NCBI GenBank assembly: GCA_018263395.1
Contig: JAANXF010000006.1
Coordinates: forward strand, 1 to 63,861
Direction of reading: 5' to 3'
DNA: 63,861 nt
Source of the DNA: Methanonatronarchaeales archaeon
GTDB taxonomy: Archaea; Halobacteriota; Methanonatronarchaeia; JAANXF01
The notes beneath the pieces were generated by a model. The model searched no databases. It was given only the letters and a program-made list of their open reading frames with translations, and had not been told where the DNA came from. Shown in pieces: positions 53,015-61,575 of the stretch. Position 1 is the stretch's first letter; the number at the start of each line of letters is the position of its first letter. The position numbers were made by a program, and so were the translations under genes.

Positions 53015-54376
53015 CTACCTCCTGAAGTACAGGAACGCGGCGACGCCCCCGGCCACGAACAGCGCCACGACGCCGAGGAGCCAGGTGCTCAGGCCCTCCA
53101 GTCCTCCCCCGGCCTCCACCGCCACGGGTACGCTGAGCTCCCTCGACGAGTGCTCCCGTCCCGAGGAGTCGAGGTACTCCACGCTCAGCCGCAGGGGGTA
53201 CCTCTTCGCCAGGGTCTCGTCCTCCAGCTTCAGCCTGAACCGTGCGTCCCCCGTCTCGCCGGGCTCGAGGTCGCCGAAGTAGGCACGGGGTTCCTCGCTG
53301 GAGAACGGGTCCCGCGGGTCCAGGGTCACGACGGCCCCCCGCGCGGTCTCCTCCATCAGGTTCTCCACAGTCACCGTCACAGTGCCGTCGCCACCCACGG
53401 GCAGCGTCCCCTCGGAGGATGCGGAGAACCTCGGGCGGTACCCCGCGAGCTCCACGGGAACGGTTACCTGCGGCGCTGCCCTCGTGTTGCCCTCGTCGTC
53501 CTCGTACGTCACGCCGGTCCTGAGCTGGAGCCGGCCCGCCGTGGCGTCGTCGGAGAACTTGACGCGGTACGTGGCGGACGCCGTCCCGCCCGGTTCCACG
53601 GTGCCGAGCGAGCCTCCCCGTGAGCCGTTCACCAGGGCGGAGGAGTGCCTCAGGGTCGCCTCGGCGTCGTTGGCCGTCTCGGTGCCGGCGTTCTCGTACG
53701 TGACTCTGAGAACGGCCTCGCGTCCGGCCCTCGCGGAGCCATCATCCAGCGACACGTCCACCACTCTGAGGACGGCGCGATCCTCCACCTCCACCTCGAG
53801 GTCGAATTTCTCCACCCTCTCGACGTAGTGGAAGTAGGGCTCGTACTGTCCGTTCTCGTACTCGACCGCGGCGTCCTTCAGGTACCTGTACCTGACCTCG
53901 AGTGAGAGGTCGTGTACTCCGGGCTTGGCGAACGTGTCGACCCGGACGGTGAAGGGCAGCGTAACAGACCGGCCCTTTCCCACAATGCTCGACGCGCCGG
54001 CGGCCCCTCCTGTAACTGTCAGGCCCTCGTCCCCCTCCAGTGTCGAAGTCAGGGACCTCGCAGAGGTGGCCTCAGACTCGTACGCGAACTCCTTCTCCGA
54101 CTCGTTAGTCTCGACCGCCGTCGTCGGCTCGTCCAGGGATTCGAAGGCAGTCACCTCGCCCCTGTTCGTCAAAACGACACTCACACTGGTCTCCTCTCCG
54201 GGCAAAATCGTTTTCTGAACGATGTCGGCCCGGAACTCCGGTGAGGCCTCCACGTCCCACCAGTCGCTCACGAACTTGGAGGTGTACGTGTCCGGGAACT
54301 CGGCAGCCTGTGCCGCCGGGGCGAGTGCGAGGACGGAGAGGAGCACAACCGAGAGCAGAATCCGCCTGCGGGTCAT
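53015..54376 (-). CDS. Secreted, C-terminally anchored CARDB-type protein of ABC exporter operon
   Basis: 453 residues. Signal peptide RRILLSVVLLSVLALAPAAQ; three or four repeated immunoglobulin-like CARDB/NEW3-type domains with TILPGEETSVSVVLTNRGEV, RAGREAVLRVTYENAGTETA and LPVGGDGTVTVTVENLMEET; and a C-terminal membrane helix WLLGVVALFVAGGVAAFLYF. Similar proteins (COG1361 type) commonly head archaeal ABC-2 exporter operons. It may act outside as an adaptor or envelope component. Confidence 0.82.
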   Translation of the reverse strand: MTRRRILLSVVLLSVLALAPAAQAAEFPDTYTSKFVSDWWDVEASPEFRADIVQKTILPGEETSVSVVLTNRGEVTAFESLDEPTTAVETNESEKEFAYESEATSARSLTSTLEGDEGLTVTGGAAGASSIVGKGRSVTLPFTVRVDTFAKPGVHDLSLEVRYRYLKDAAVEYENGQYEPYFHYVERVEKFDLEVEVEDRAVLRVVDVSLDDGSARAGREAVLRVTYENAGTETANDAEATLRHSSALVNGSRGGSLGTVEPGGTASATYRVKFSDDATAGRLQLRTGVTYEDDEGNTRAAPQVTVPVELAGYRPRFSASSEGTLPVGGDGTVTVTVENLMEETARGAVVTLDPRDPFSSEEPRAYFGDLEPGETGDARFRLKLEDETLAKRYPLRLSVEYLDSSGREHSSRELSVPVAVEAGGGLEGLSTWLLGVVALFVAGGVAAFLYFRR

Positions 54377-54476
54377 CCACTACCATCTGGGGCCGCTCCT
54401 TAAAAACACCCTCTCCCATAAGGGACGCGAAAAGACCTGTTATCGGATGCGTGGGTTCAATTAACTGGCACGAGGG
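54377..54476. promoter_or_regulatory. Divergent promoter, CARDB operon / broken wHTH gene
   Basis: CTTAAAAAC-type AT patch at about 54398-54407 (TTTTTAAGG on the minus strand) lies about 25 bases upstream of the CARDB start. TTCAATTAACT at 54456-54466 is a TATA-like site before 54477 on the plus strand. Confidence 0.4.
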
Positions 54477-54952
54477 ATGTTCTCCGAGAGGAAGGTCTCC
54501 ATCCTGAGGGGCCTGAGGGAGGAGCACCTCCTGGCGGTCCTGATGACCGCGATACTGGCCGTAGGGGGCTGCGGCTGATGGAGGGAGCGGCAGAGGGTCG
54601 AGATAGCAGACCGGATGTTCCAGGATATGGGGGGCACGGCACCGACCCTTCGCGTACCTTCTCTACACGTTCCTCGCCGCCCCGGCGAGGGGTCGAGGTG
54701 TTACCTGATCCCCCAGAGGTACCGGGGGGACGGAGCACGTCCACGAGCCGGTCTCGGGTCGCCGGGGCCGAGGAAGTGAAGGGGCGTTCAGACTTCTCGA
54801 AGTCGAAGGTCAACCAGGTGGCCGACAGGCTGGGGGACCGGGGCATCGTTTACCGGGAGCCGCAGGGAAGGACCTGCAGGGTCTACCCCGGCGAGATGGT
54901 CAGGGCAGCTCGACGGCTCGGCCTGAACCCGTACACGCGGGCGGTGGGATGA
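54477..54952 (+). pseudogene. Degenerate winged-helix regulator next to copA
   Basis: ATG 54477 opens a frame (MFSERKVSILRGLREEHLLA, then a hydrophobic LMTAILAVGGCG) that stops after 33 codons. Another frame covers 54578-54952 and ends with a convincing winged-helix end: GRSDFSKSKVNQVADRLGDR followed by GIVYREPQGRTCRVYPGEMV. The middle contains fragments in different frames (VEIADRMFQDMG; AYLLYTFLAAP). I interpret it as a membrane-associated or wHTH regulator broken by several indels. Its end abuts the copA stop. Confidence 0.45.
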
Positions 54953-57499
54953 TTACCTCCAGAGCCTGTAGACGGGTCTATAATCCGTGTCGGGATCGTA
55001 CCCCCCGAACAGCAAACTGTTAATAAGGACCGAGACACTGGAGAACGCCATCGCCCCTGCTGCCAAAACGGGCTGGAGGAGGCCGAGGGAGGCCAGCGGG
55101 ATCATGGCCATGTTGTAGCCGAGTGCCCAGAACAGGTTCTGCCTGATTTTGCTCAGCGTTCCACCCGAGATCCTGATGGCCTTCACGACGTCCAGAGGGT
55201 CGCTCCGCATCAAAGTGACGTCGCCTGCCTCGATTGCGACGTCCGTGCCGGCCCCTATCGCTATTCCGACGTAGGCCTCCGCGAGGGCCGGGGCGTCGTT
55301 CACGCCATCCCCCACCATGGCGACCCTGCGACCGCTGGACTGCATCTCTTTAACGACGTCGACCTTCTCGTCCGGCAGGACCTCGGCGAGGACGTTCTTC
55401 TCCGGGATCCCGACCTCCGACGCCACGGCCCGGGCCGTCCGCTCGTTGTCTCCCGTCACCATGAAGACCTCTAGCCCCCTCCGCTCCATGGATTCTACGG
55501 CATCCCGCGAGGTGGGTTTCACGGCGTCTGCGTCCGCCACGACGCCTACGACCTCCGCGTCCACGGCGACGAGCATGGCGGTCTTTCCCTCGTGCTCCAG
55601 CCTCCTGAGCGTACCCTCGTGGGACGCGGCCTCGACGCCCTCGTCCCGCATCAGCTTCCTGTTCCCGACCAGTACCTTTCTCCCGTCGAACGAGGCCCGC
55701 ACCCCGTGGCCGGGCACGCTCTCGAAATCCGAAGCCTCCCAGAGGTCCAGCTCACGCTCCATTCCACCCTGAACGATTGCGCGGGCGAGCGGGTGCTCGG
55801 AACCCCTCTCCGCCGATGCGGCCAATCGAAGGACCTCCTCCTCATCGGACGAGTTCAGGGGAACCACGTCGGTCAGGACCATTCTGCCATCCGTGAGGGT
55901 GCCGGTCTTGTCCAGCACGACGGCGTCCACGTCCCGGACGCGCTCCAGCACGTCCCCTCCCCTGAACAGCACACCGTTCACCGCGCCCAAGGACGTCCCC
56001 ACCATCGTGGCGGCCGGGGTGGCGAGGCCGAGGGCGCACGGACACGCGATTAGGACTGCGGACGCGAACACGACGACGGAGAACTCGAGAACGGAGAGAC
56101 CTCCCGCCGCGACCGGTCCGCCTCCGACGAGCCCCCACAGGGGGAGGGCGTCCACGACGCCGCCCAGCTCCGCCGGGAAGACGTACCACAGCAGGCCCCA
56201 GATGAAGGCGTTAGCGATGACGGCCGGGACGAAGTAGGCGGAGACGCGGTCCGCGAGGCGCTGTATCTCGGGCTGGCGGGCCTGAGCCTCCTTCACGAGC
56301 CTCACCATCTGCTTCAGCGCCGTCTCCTCCCCGACCCTGGTCGCCTCCACCTTCAGGACGCCTTCCTCGTTCACGGTGCCCCCTATCACCTCGTCGCCAA
56401 CCCCCTTCCCGACCGGGACGCTCTCGCCGGTCATCATGGACTCGTCGACGGACGACCTTCCCTCGACTATAGCGCCGTCGGTCGGCACCTTCCCCCCGGG
56501 CCGCACGAGCATCACGTCCCCGACCTTCACCTCGTCGAGCGGTACCTCCCTCTCCTCTCCATCCACCAGTGTGGCTGAGGGTGCCTCCATCTCGAGGAGG
56601 CTCCGGAGGGCGGCCCCCGCCCGCCCCTTGGCCCTCGCCTCCAGCCAGTTGCCCGCGGTTATGAAGACCAGGATGAGTGCGGCGGTGTCGAAGTAGAGCC
56701 CTCCGGCGAGTAGCCCGAAGAGCACCATCACCGAGTAAAGGTAGGCCGTGGAGGAGCCGAGCGCGATGAGGACATCCATGTTGGCGCGACGGTTGTTGAC
56801 GAGGGACTTCCAGGAGTTCCTGTAGAACTCGTACCCGAGGACGGCCTGAACCGGCGTCGCGAGCAGGAGCTGTAACCAGGCGGATTCGACGCCGAAGAGC
56901 TCCCTCGGCACCAGGAGCCTGTACTCTGCTGGCATGAAGAACCATTCCCCGGAGGCGAGGAAGAGGGTGGGGAGAGCGAGGGCGGCTCCGAAAAGGACGA
57001 GCCTCAGCCGTCTCTGCACCTCCGCACGTCTCGCGTCCTCCAGTCCCTCCTCCTCTGGAGCTCCCTCTCCTCCTCGGACCGGCGTGTATCCCGCCTCCTC
57101 TACGGCCGCGTAAAGCTCTTTGAGCCCCACGGCGGCGGGGTCGTACTCGACGGCCGCCTCATCCGTCGCGAAGTTTACGTCGGCGTCGATGACCCCGGGT
57201 ACACTTCTCAGCGCGGCCTCGATCGTCTCGGCGCAGGAGGCGCAGGACATATCTGTGATGCCAACTGTCGCCCTGGCGCGCTCCGGGGAGTATCCGGCCT
57301 GTTCCACGGCGCCGTATATCTCGGCGAGGGAGACCTCTGCGGAGTCGAACTCCACGGTGCCCTCATCGGTTGCGAAGTTCACCTCGGCCTCCACCACTCC
57401 TTCGAGGCGGTCGACGGCGTCCTCTATCGAGGAGGCGCAGGAGGCGCAGCTCATCCCGCCTATCGGTATCCTCACCCTGTTTCTCTCCGTCACTGGCAA
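54953..57499 (-). CDS. copA: Copper-translocating P1B-type ATPase
   Basis: Up to 848 residues. Two N-terminal heavy-metal domains with [20 protein letters not shown] and [20 protein letters not shown]. Eight membrane helices with the metal-site CPC in [15 protein letters not shown], actuator [12 protein letters not shown], phosphorylation [16 protein letters not shown] motif SEHPLARAI and hinge [19 protein letters not shown]; the C-terminal YN and MxxSS motifs ([25 protein letters not shown]) indicate Cu+ export. TTG 57499 or, with better ribosome-site spacing, GTG 57493. A palindromic site lies 130 bases upstream. Confidence 0.95.
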   Translation of the reverse strand: MPVTERNRVRIPIGGMSCASCASSIEDAVDRLEGVVEAEVNFATDEGTVEFDSAEVSLAEIYGAVEQAGYSPERARATVGITDMSCASCAETIEAALRSVPGVIDADVNFATDEAAVEYDPAAVGLKELYAAVEEAGYTPVRGGEGAPEEEGLEDARRAEVQRRLRLVLFGAALALPTLFLASGEWFFMPAEYRLLVPRELFGVESAWLQLLLATPVQAVLGYEFYRNSWKSLVNNRRANMDVLIALGSSTAYLYSVMVLFGLLAGGLYFDTAALILVFITAGNWLEARAKGRAGAALRSLLEMEAPSATLVDGEEREVPLDEVKVGDVMLVRPGGKVPTDGAIVEGRSSVDESMMTGESVPVGKGVGDEVIGGTVNEEGVLKVEATRVGEETALKQMVRLVKEAQARQPEIQRLADRVSAYFVPAVIANAFIWGLLWYVFPAELGGVVDALPLWGLVGGGPVAAGGLSVLEFSVVVFASAVLIACPCALGLATPAATMVGTSLGAVNGVLFRGGDVLERVRDVDAVVLDKTGTLTDGRMVLTDVVPLNSSDEEEVLRLAASAERGSEHPLARAIVQGGMERELDLWEASDFESVPGHGVRASFDGRKVLVGNRKLMRDEGVEAASHEGTLRRLEHEGKTAMLVAVDAEVVGVVADADAVKPTSRDAVESMERRGLEVFMVTGDNERTARAVASEVGIPEKNVLAEVLPDEKVDVVKEMQSSGRRVAMVGDGVNDAPALAEAYVGIAIGAGTDVAIEAGDVTLMRSDPLDVVKAIRISGGTLSKIRQNLFWALGYNMAMIPLASLGLLQPVLAAGAMAFSSVSVLINSLLFGGYDPDTDYRPVYRLWR

Positions 57500-57628
57500 T
57501 CATCTCCGTGGCGCCACGAATCAGGAATTCCGACTTCGGGCGGGGGAGTGGAGGAGTGGTTGGACCCCTGGGCCCGCCTTCAGGGAGCTCCCCGCAGTGT
57601 ACCCGTCGAGAAGTCGCCGACGTGACCC

Positions 57629-57655
57629 GCTATATATCGAAATAAGATATATAGC
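57629..57655. promoter_or_regulatory. Operator copy A: perfect 10-bp palindrome
   Basis: GCTATATATC and GATATATAGC are perfect inverted repeats separated by GAAATAA. It lies between copA (minus) and the broken ferredoxin gene (plus). The same half-sites with the same 7-base gap occur at 59611, 61982 and 63197. Confidence 0.75.
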
Positions 57656-57730
57656 CAGAGTAATAAACCCATCGGGAATCGGGGTAGGGTCCACCACCTC
57701 GTTTTAAGACGGAGAGGGGCGACAGCAAGC

Positions 57731-58003
57731 AAGAACATTCTGATAGAATTCGACCGAGAGCCGTGTATCGGGGACTGCCTCTGCGTGGACCAGGACCCTG
57801 ACCATTGAGAGCCGGGGGGCGACGGCAAGGCAGGTCCTCGTGGGAGGAGAAGAGGAGGAGCCCGGCGTCTACGTCTTTACGGACGAGGTTGACGAAGAGG
57901 GCGTCGAGGACGCGGTCGCCGCGGAGACGTTTGCCCGGTGCAGATAATCAACGTGAAGGACCGGGAAACCGGGGAGTACCTCCACTGGGGATTCGAGCGG
58001 TAG
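57731..58003 (+). pseudogene. Frameshifted ferredoxin
   Basis: Three frames give consecutive pieces of one ferredoxin: NILIEFDREPCIGDCLCVDQ followed by DPDH and a stop; then VLVGGEEEEPGVYVFTDEVD and EGVEDAVAAETF; then CPVQIINVKDRETGEYLHWG and FER with a stop at 58003. Cys spacing C-x3-C-x-C...CP is that of a single-cluster archaeal ferredoxin. A TATA-like TTTTAAGA at about 57702 precedes it, but no ordinary start codon does. At least two indels. Confidence 0.65.
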
Positions 58004-58048
58004 AAAGTGGCGGAGGACCCAATACCTGAGGTACGGACAGATGTGGCT

Positions 58049-59422
58049 TCAGCCGGTCTCCGGCTCTGCACGGCCGTCCTCCATCGCTCGGGGAAGGAAC
58101 CTCTCGGGATCCCTCTCGAACGCGTCTCGGCATGGTTTCGAGCAGAAGCTGTACTCCCCGCCCCCGTATTTCGCGGAGGGGCCGTCGCCGATCTTCATCC
58201 CGCAGACCGGGTCCCGTTCCCCTTTGGAGTGCAGCCCTCGACGGTACGCGAGGAGCAGAAGGCCCGAGAGGGCGGCGGCGAGGGCGTTCAGGTAGAAGGT
58301 GTAGTTCAGCTCGAAGTAGGTCCGCTCCGTCGCGGTCGTTCCACCGGCCAGGTCCGGCACGATTCCGAGGGCGTCGAAGAGCAGCTCCATGAGGAACCCG
58401 GTGAACGCCATTGTGACGAAGAACACGCCCAGGATGTACAGCATGACCCTCCAGCCGTAGTACTTCCGGTACACGTTCAGGACTGGGATCGTGATGAGAT
58501 CGGAGTAGACGAAGGCGATGACGCCGGCGAACCCTATGCCGCCGCTCCAGAGTGCCACGGCGAAGGGGACGTTGCCGATGCTGCCGACGAAGCTCAGGAC
58601 GGCTATCGCCGTCCCCACGAGTGCGTTCTCCGCCGTCACCAGGAGTTCGTCTCCTTCGAGGAAGAGGGCCTCCCACACACTCTGAGGGACGTACACGATG
58701 ACGAAACCAGAGACGAGGAACCCGGCGACAACGTCCCTGTAGATCATGGACCACTCCCTCCGGTACCTGTTTCCCAGCCGGAACCACCCTCCCCTTGACA
58801 GGATCTCCTCGCGCAGCCCTCCGCGGCCGGCCCGTCTCTGCTCGTACGCCTCCATGCAGCCCTTCGAGCAAAACCTCAGGGTCTCACCCTCGGCCTCCAG
58901 GGAGAACTCGTCCCTCCCCTCCATGCCGCAGGTCGGGTCCTCGGAGGTTCCCTCGGCCTTCTCCCGCCCGTTCAGCTCCTCCCTCGCCCGTGCGAAGAGG
59001 GGCTCCGGGAGGGTGAAGTGGACGATGACGGCCATGACCGCTATGAGGACGAGTCCGCCGAGGAGCTCGGCGGCGAGGAACTCCCAGCCCAAGAGGAGCA
59101 GTATCATCAAGCCGAGCTCTACGATGAGGTTCGTGGAGGCGAACATGAAGGTCAGGACGTTGACAGGATGGGCACCCTTCTTGAACAGGCCCTTCCCTAT
59201 GGCGGTGGCTCCGAAGCTGCATCCGCTACTCGCAGCACCGAAGGCCGTCGCCCTCAGCACGTCCGGCAACCGCTCCTCGCCCAGCACGGCTGCCATCCGC
59301 TCCTTCGACACGAACTCCTGGACGAAGCTCGTGACGAAGAGGCCGAGGACTATGGCCCACGTGGCGGTCCAGAGGAAGCCGAGACCGATCCGCAGGGCCT
59401 CGAAGACTCCGGCGAGAGGCAT
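58049..59422 (-). CDS. DUF318 (ArsP/SO_0444-type) permease with two YHS/TRASH domains
   Basis: 457 residues from ATG 59422. First permease half: FLWTATWAIVLGLFVTSFVQ, FGAASSGCSFGATAIGKGLF, VNVLTFMFASTNLIVELG. Then a YHS domain (DPTCGMEGRDEFSLEAEGET, FCSKGCMEAYE), the second permease half (RDVVAGFLVSGFVIVYVP; LSFVGSIGNVPFAVALWSGG) and a C-terminal YHS domain (DPVCGMKIGDGPSAKYGGGE, YSFCSKPCRDAFERDPERF). DUF318 permeases export Cu/Zn or organoarsenicals; the metal here is unknown. A longer upstream frame is the YHS mini-gene out of frame. Confidence 0.85.
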   Translation of the reverse strand: MPLAGVFEALRIGLGFLWTATWAIVLGLFVTSFVQEFVSKERMAAVLGEERLPDVLRATAFGAASSGCSFGATAIGKGLFKKGAHPVNVLTFMFASTNLIVELGLMILLLLGWEFLAAELLGGLVLIAVMAVIVHFTLPEPLFARAREELNGREKAEGTSEDPTCGMEGRDEFSLEAEGETLRFCSKGCMEAYEQRRAGRGGLREEILSRGGWFRLGNRYRREWSMIYRDVVAGFLVSGFVIVYVPQSVWEALFLEGDELLVTAENALVGTAIAVLSFVGSIGNVPFAVALWSGGIGFAGVIAFVYSDLITIPVLNVYRKYYGWRVMLYILGVFFVTMAFTGFLMELLFDALGIVPDLAGGTTATERTYFELNYTFYLNALAAALSGLLLLAYRRGLHSKGERDPVCGMKIGDGPSAKYGGGEYSFCSKPCRDAFERDPERFLPRAMEDGRAEPETG

Positions 59423-59444
59423 GCTTTCAGGTGGGCCAAGCCCC

Positions 59445-59600
59445 CTAAGAAAGCTTCCAAGTGAATACGCGCTCCGGGTCCTTCTCGAATTTCTCCTTGC
59501 ACGCAGTGACGCAAAAATAGTATGTCTCTCCACCGTACTCAAACTGGTCCGCCGCTGTCTCCGGGTCCACATCCATTCCACAAATCGGGTCGGTAGCCAC
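59445..59600 (-). CDS. YHS/TRASH mini-protein 1
   Basis: 51 residues from GTG 59600: [20 protein letters not shown], then [20 protein letters not shown] and [12 protein letters not shown] single YHS metal-binding unit (CGM...FC...C). It starts 11 bases after operator copy B and precedes the permease gene in the same direction. A close paralogue is at 63044. Possibly a metal chaperone or sensor-like donor. Confidence 0.88.
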   Translation of the reverse strand: MATDPICGMDVDPETAADQFEYGGETYYFCVTACKEKFEKDPERVFTWKLS

Positions 59601-59610
59601 GCACAATCAC

Positions 59611-59632
59611 CTATCGAAATCAGATATATCAG
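59611..59632. promoter_or_regulatory. Operator copy B
   Basis: CTATC-GAAATCA-GATATATCAG: TATC and GATA half-sites with a 7-base gap whose first five bases (GAAAT) equal those of copy A. Lies 11 bases before YHS mini-gene 1 on one side and 35 bases before the decayed PadR gene on the other. Confidence 0.7.
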
Positions 59633-59666
59633 CAGGAAGAATAAAGTTTGTCGAGATTCATATACA

Positions 59667-59830
59667 ACCGACGAGCGGCGATACCGGGTCCGAGGTCAGG
59701 GACATCGTGTTAACCTATGGGTGGTCCTCTCCCCCTGAAAGGGAAGGACCCCGGCTACGAGCTCATAGACGGGATCGAGGGGACCACGGGGAAGAGGCCC
59801 AGCACCTTACAGGTCCACTTATTCCTGTAG
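59667..59830 (+). pseudogene. Decayed PadR regulator (paralogue of 63254)
   Basis: Frame 1 reads TDERRYRVRGQGHRVNLWVV and LSP then a stop at 59738. A second frame reads DPGYELIDGIEGTTGKRPST and LQVHLFL then a stop at 59830. The intact protein at 63254 has EELRVRNVVNLWILLSLW and GYELIKEIEDATGRRPSASQ at the same places. No start codon is left and the C-terminal TRASH part is absent. The upstream 37 bases also align with those upstream of 63254. Confidence 0.75.
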
Positions 59831-59917
59831 GATTCGGAGTACGGAGGCCCGTGAGGTAGAGGAGACCGGGGCCCGGGGAAAAGATCTACTCTAACGCGCC
59901 AAAAGCCCCTTCCAAAC

Positions 59918-59975
59918 GCATCTCTCGAAGAGAGATGCTTGAACAGGTCTCTCCAGAGGAGAAGACCTGTGAACC
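59918..59975 (+). repeat. Hairpin pair upstream of tnpB remnant, related to the rps4e-rpl5 array
   Basis: Hairpin A: GCATCTCTC-gaa-GAGAGATGC (59918-59938). Hairpin B (59937-59975): GAACAGGTCTCTCC, then GGAGAAGACCTGTGAACC, the same outer ACAGGT/ACCTGT stem, inner CTCTCC/GGAG stem and GTGAACC end as the units at 35185-35373. Likely an end structure of an IS200/IS605-type element. Confidence 0.75.
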
Positions 59976-60093
59976 AGAGGCCGTTAGGCCGACGGTTTGG
60001 TGGGGGATGAATGGCGCGAACCGTATCTGGCATGACACGGCAAAGATGTATTCGGGAACTGGAATAGATGATAGCTATCGGTACACCACGGAG

Positions 60094-60213
60094 ATGACGC
60101 AGCTTTCCTACAACCTGAAGTACCTGAAGTACCGACTCTACCCCTCCAAGCAGCAGAAAGCAGAGTTGGAGAAGCATTTGGAGCTTCACAGACAGGTCTA
60201 CAATCACTCCTTA
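60094..60213 (+). pseudogene. Truncated IS605-type TnpB N-terminus
   Basis: About 40 codons from ATG 60094: MTQLSYNLKYLKYRLYPSKQ followed by AELEKHLELHRQVYNHSL, the N-terminal helix-turn-helix region of TnpB/OrfB (the family starts with a similar YRLYPxxxQ...L..H....YN motif). Similarity ends abruptly at 60213, 18 bases before the ccdA stop; the RuvC nuclease domain is missing. No TnpA nearby. Confidence 0.8.
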
Positions 60214-60230
60214 GGGGGGCCGGGAGGATG

Positions 60231-60884
60231 TCACAGCGTCGTGAAGTAGAGGTACATGAGGTAAATTCCAACCCCCATCATGACGACAGCCGACAATTGC
60301 TCTATTCTTCCCGTGTACCTCCTCAGGTAATCGAAGTAAACATCCTTTCCTCCCGCCATCGCCAGCGTAATCGCCATCATCAATAAACCCATCGAAGAGG
60401 CGTACACGAGGAAGACCGTGGCCACGGACCCAAGGTCCCCGAGAGTGGTCGCGTAGGTGACGAGGCCGACGAAGACCGGCAGTACACACGAGACAGCCGC
60501 GACAGCGTATAGAACCCCGAAAGCAAAGAAACCCGGAACCCCTTTACTCCCGGGGACGGGGATGTCGACGGTCAGAGATGGTTTCCTGCCCAGGAGCATA
60601 GTCGTTCCGAGGAGAACGAGGATCACGCCCACGACGACCTCCAGCTTGGGGATGTGTGGCGTCAGGGCGCCGCCGAGGAAGTAGACCAGTATCCCCATTA
60701 AGAGGAACACGCCAATGTACCCCAAACTCGTCGAGGCACCGGCCACCAGTCCCCTGCCGTAACCTATCCCATCCTCCGCTTCGAGGTAGTAAGAGACGTA
60801 GGCGGGTAGCATCGGGAAGCCGCAAGGGGAGAAAAAGGTGGCCAGCCCCGCACCGCCGGCAAAGATCAGGGTCTCCAGACCCAC
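60231..60884 (-). CDS. ccdA: CcdA/DsbD-type thiol-redox membrane protein
   Basis: 217 residues with six membrane helices. Redox Cys pair in ATFFSPCGFPMLPAYVSYYL and AVAAVSCVLPVFVGLVTYAT (each Cys followed by a Pro nearby, as in CcdA). Moves reducing equivalents across the membrane, plausibly to the TlpA-like protein encoded just upstream on the same strand. Its 3' 127 bases (60247-60373) recur exactly at the end of the window. Confidence 0.9.
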   Translation of the reverse strand: MGLETLIFAGGAGLATFFSPCGFPMLPAYVSYYLEAEDGIGYGRGLVAGASTSLGYIGVFLLMGILVYFLGGALTPHIPKLEVVVGVILVLLGTTMLLGRKPSLTVDIPVPGSKGVPGFFAFGVLYAVAAVSCVLPVFVGLVTYATTLGDLGSVATVFLVYASSMGLLMMAITLAMAGGKDVYFDYLRRYTGRIEQLSAVVMMGVGIYLMYLYFTTL

Positions 60885-60915
60885 CAGGCGTCCTCACCCC
60901 TCATTCTCATCGAAG

Positions 60916-61575
60916 TTAGAGCCCGAGGGGAAATATGGATCCCTCAGACTTCGCCTCGGACTTCGCGTCCTCCACGAACCTCTCGACCGCGCTGGAACTC
61001 ATGTACCCCACGGCCCTTGCGCGAATCTTTCCTTCCGGATCCACGAGGACGAAGGTCGGGAGGCCCTGGACCCCATACTCCACGTAGATTGACGAGTCCG
61101 GGTCTATCAGGTGGGGCCAGCCAGCGTCGTTTTCCCTCGCGAACTCCTGGAAGGATTCGACGTCGTCGCCCTCGTTCGAGATTGTCAGGAACTCCACGTC
61201 GTCCGGCTTCGACTCCTGATAATACCTATCCAGGATGGGCGCCATCCGCTGACAGGTCGTGCACCAGGAGGTGGAGAAATCTATGAGAACCCATTCTCCA
61301 CGGTGACCCGACAGCGAGTGCTCCTCCCCGGTGAGGACCTCTCCGGCGGCGAAGTCCGGGGCCACGGGAGCGTCTCCGCCTACCTGGGAGAGGGAGCCGC
61401 TGAAAAACAGGGCGAGTATAAGCACGCCGAGAGCGACTCCGATGAGGAGCGCCTTTTTGGTGCGGACGCGTCCCACGGAAACCTCCGCCCCGCACTCCGA
61501 GCAGAACTTTGCTTCTTTGGACACGTGGGCTCCGCACTCCGCACAGGCCGATTCTCGCGTGCCCTTCAGCGCCAT
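60916..61575 (-). CDS. Membrane-anchored TlpA/ResA-like thioredoxin with zinc ribbon
   Basis: 219 residues from ATG 61575. N-terminal cytosolic zinc ribbon CAECGAHVSKEAKFCSECGA, one membrane helix (LLIGVALGVLILALFFSGS), then a TlpA-type thioredoxin domain with the active site DFSTSWCTTCQRMAPILDRY and the cis-Pro in YGVQGLPTFVLVDPEG. Reductant or disulfide handling outside the cell together with CcdA. A CATATT TATA-like site lies just upstream of the ATG. An upstream in-frame ATG at 61608 exists. Confidence 0.88.
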   Translation of the reverse strand: MALKGTRESACAECGAHVSKEAKFCSECGAEVSVGRVRTKKALLIGVALGVLILALFFSGSLSQVGGDAPVAPDFAAGEVLTGEEHSLSGHRGEWVLIDFSTSWCTTCQRMAPILDRYYQESKPDDVEFLTISNEGDDVESFQEFARENDAGWPHLIDPDSSIYVEYGVQGLPTFVLVDPEGKIRARAVGYMSSSAVERFVEDAKSEAKSEGSIFPLGL

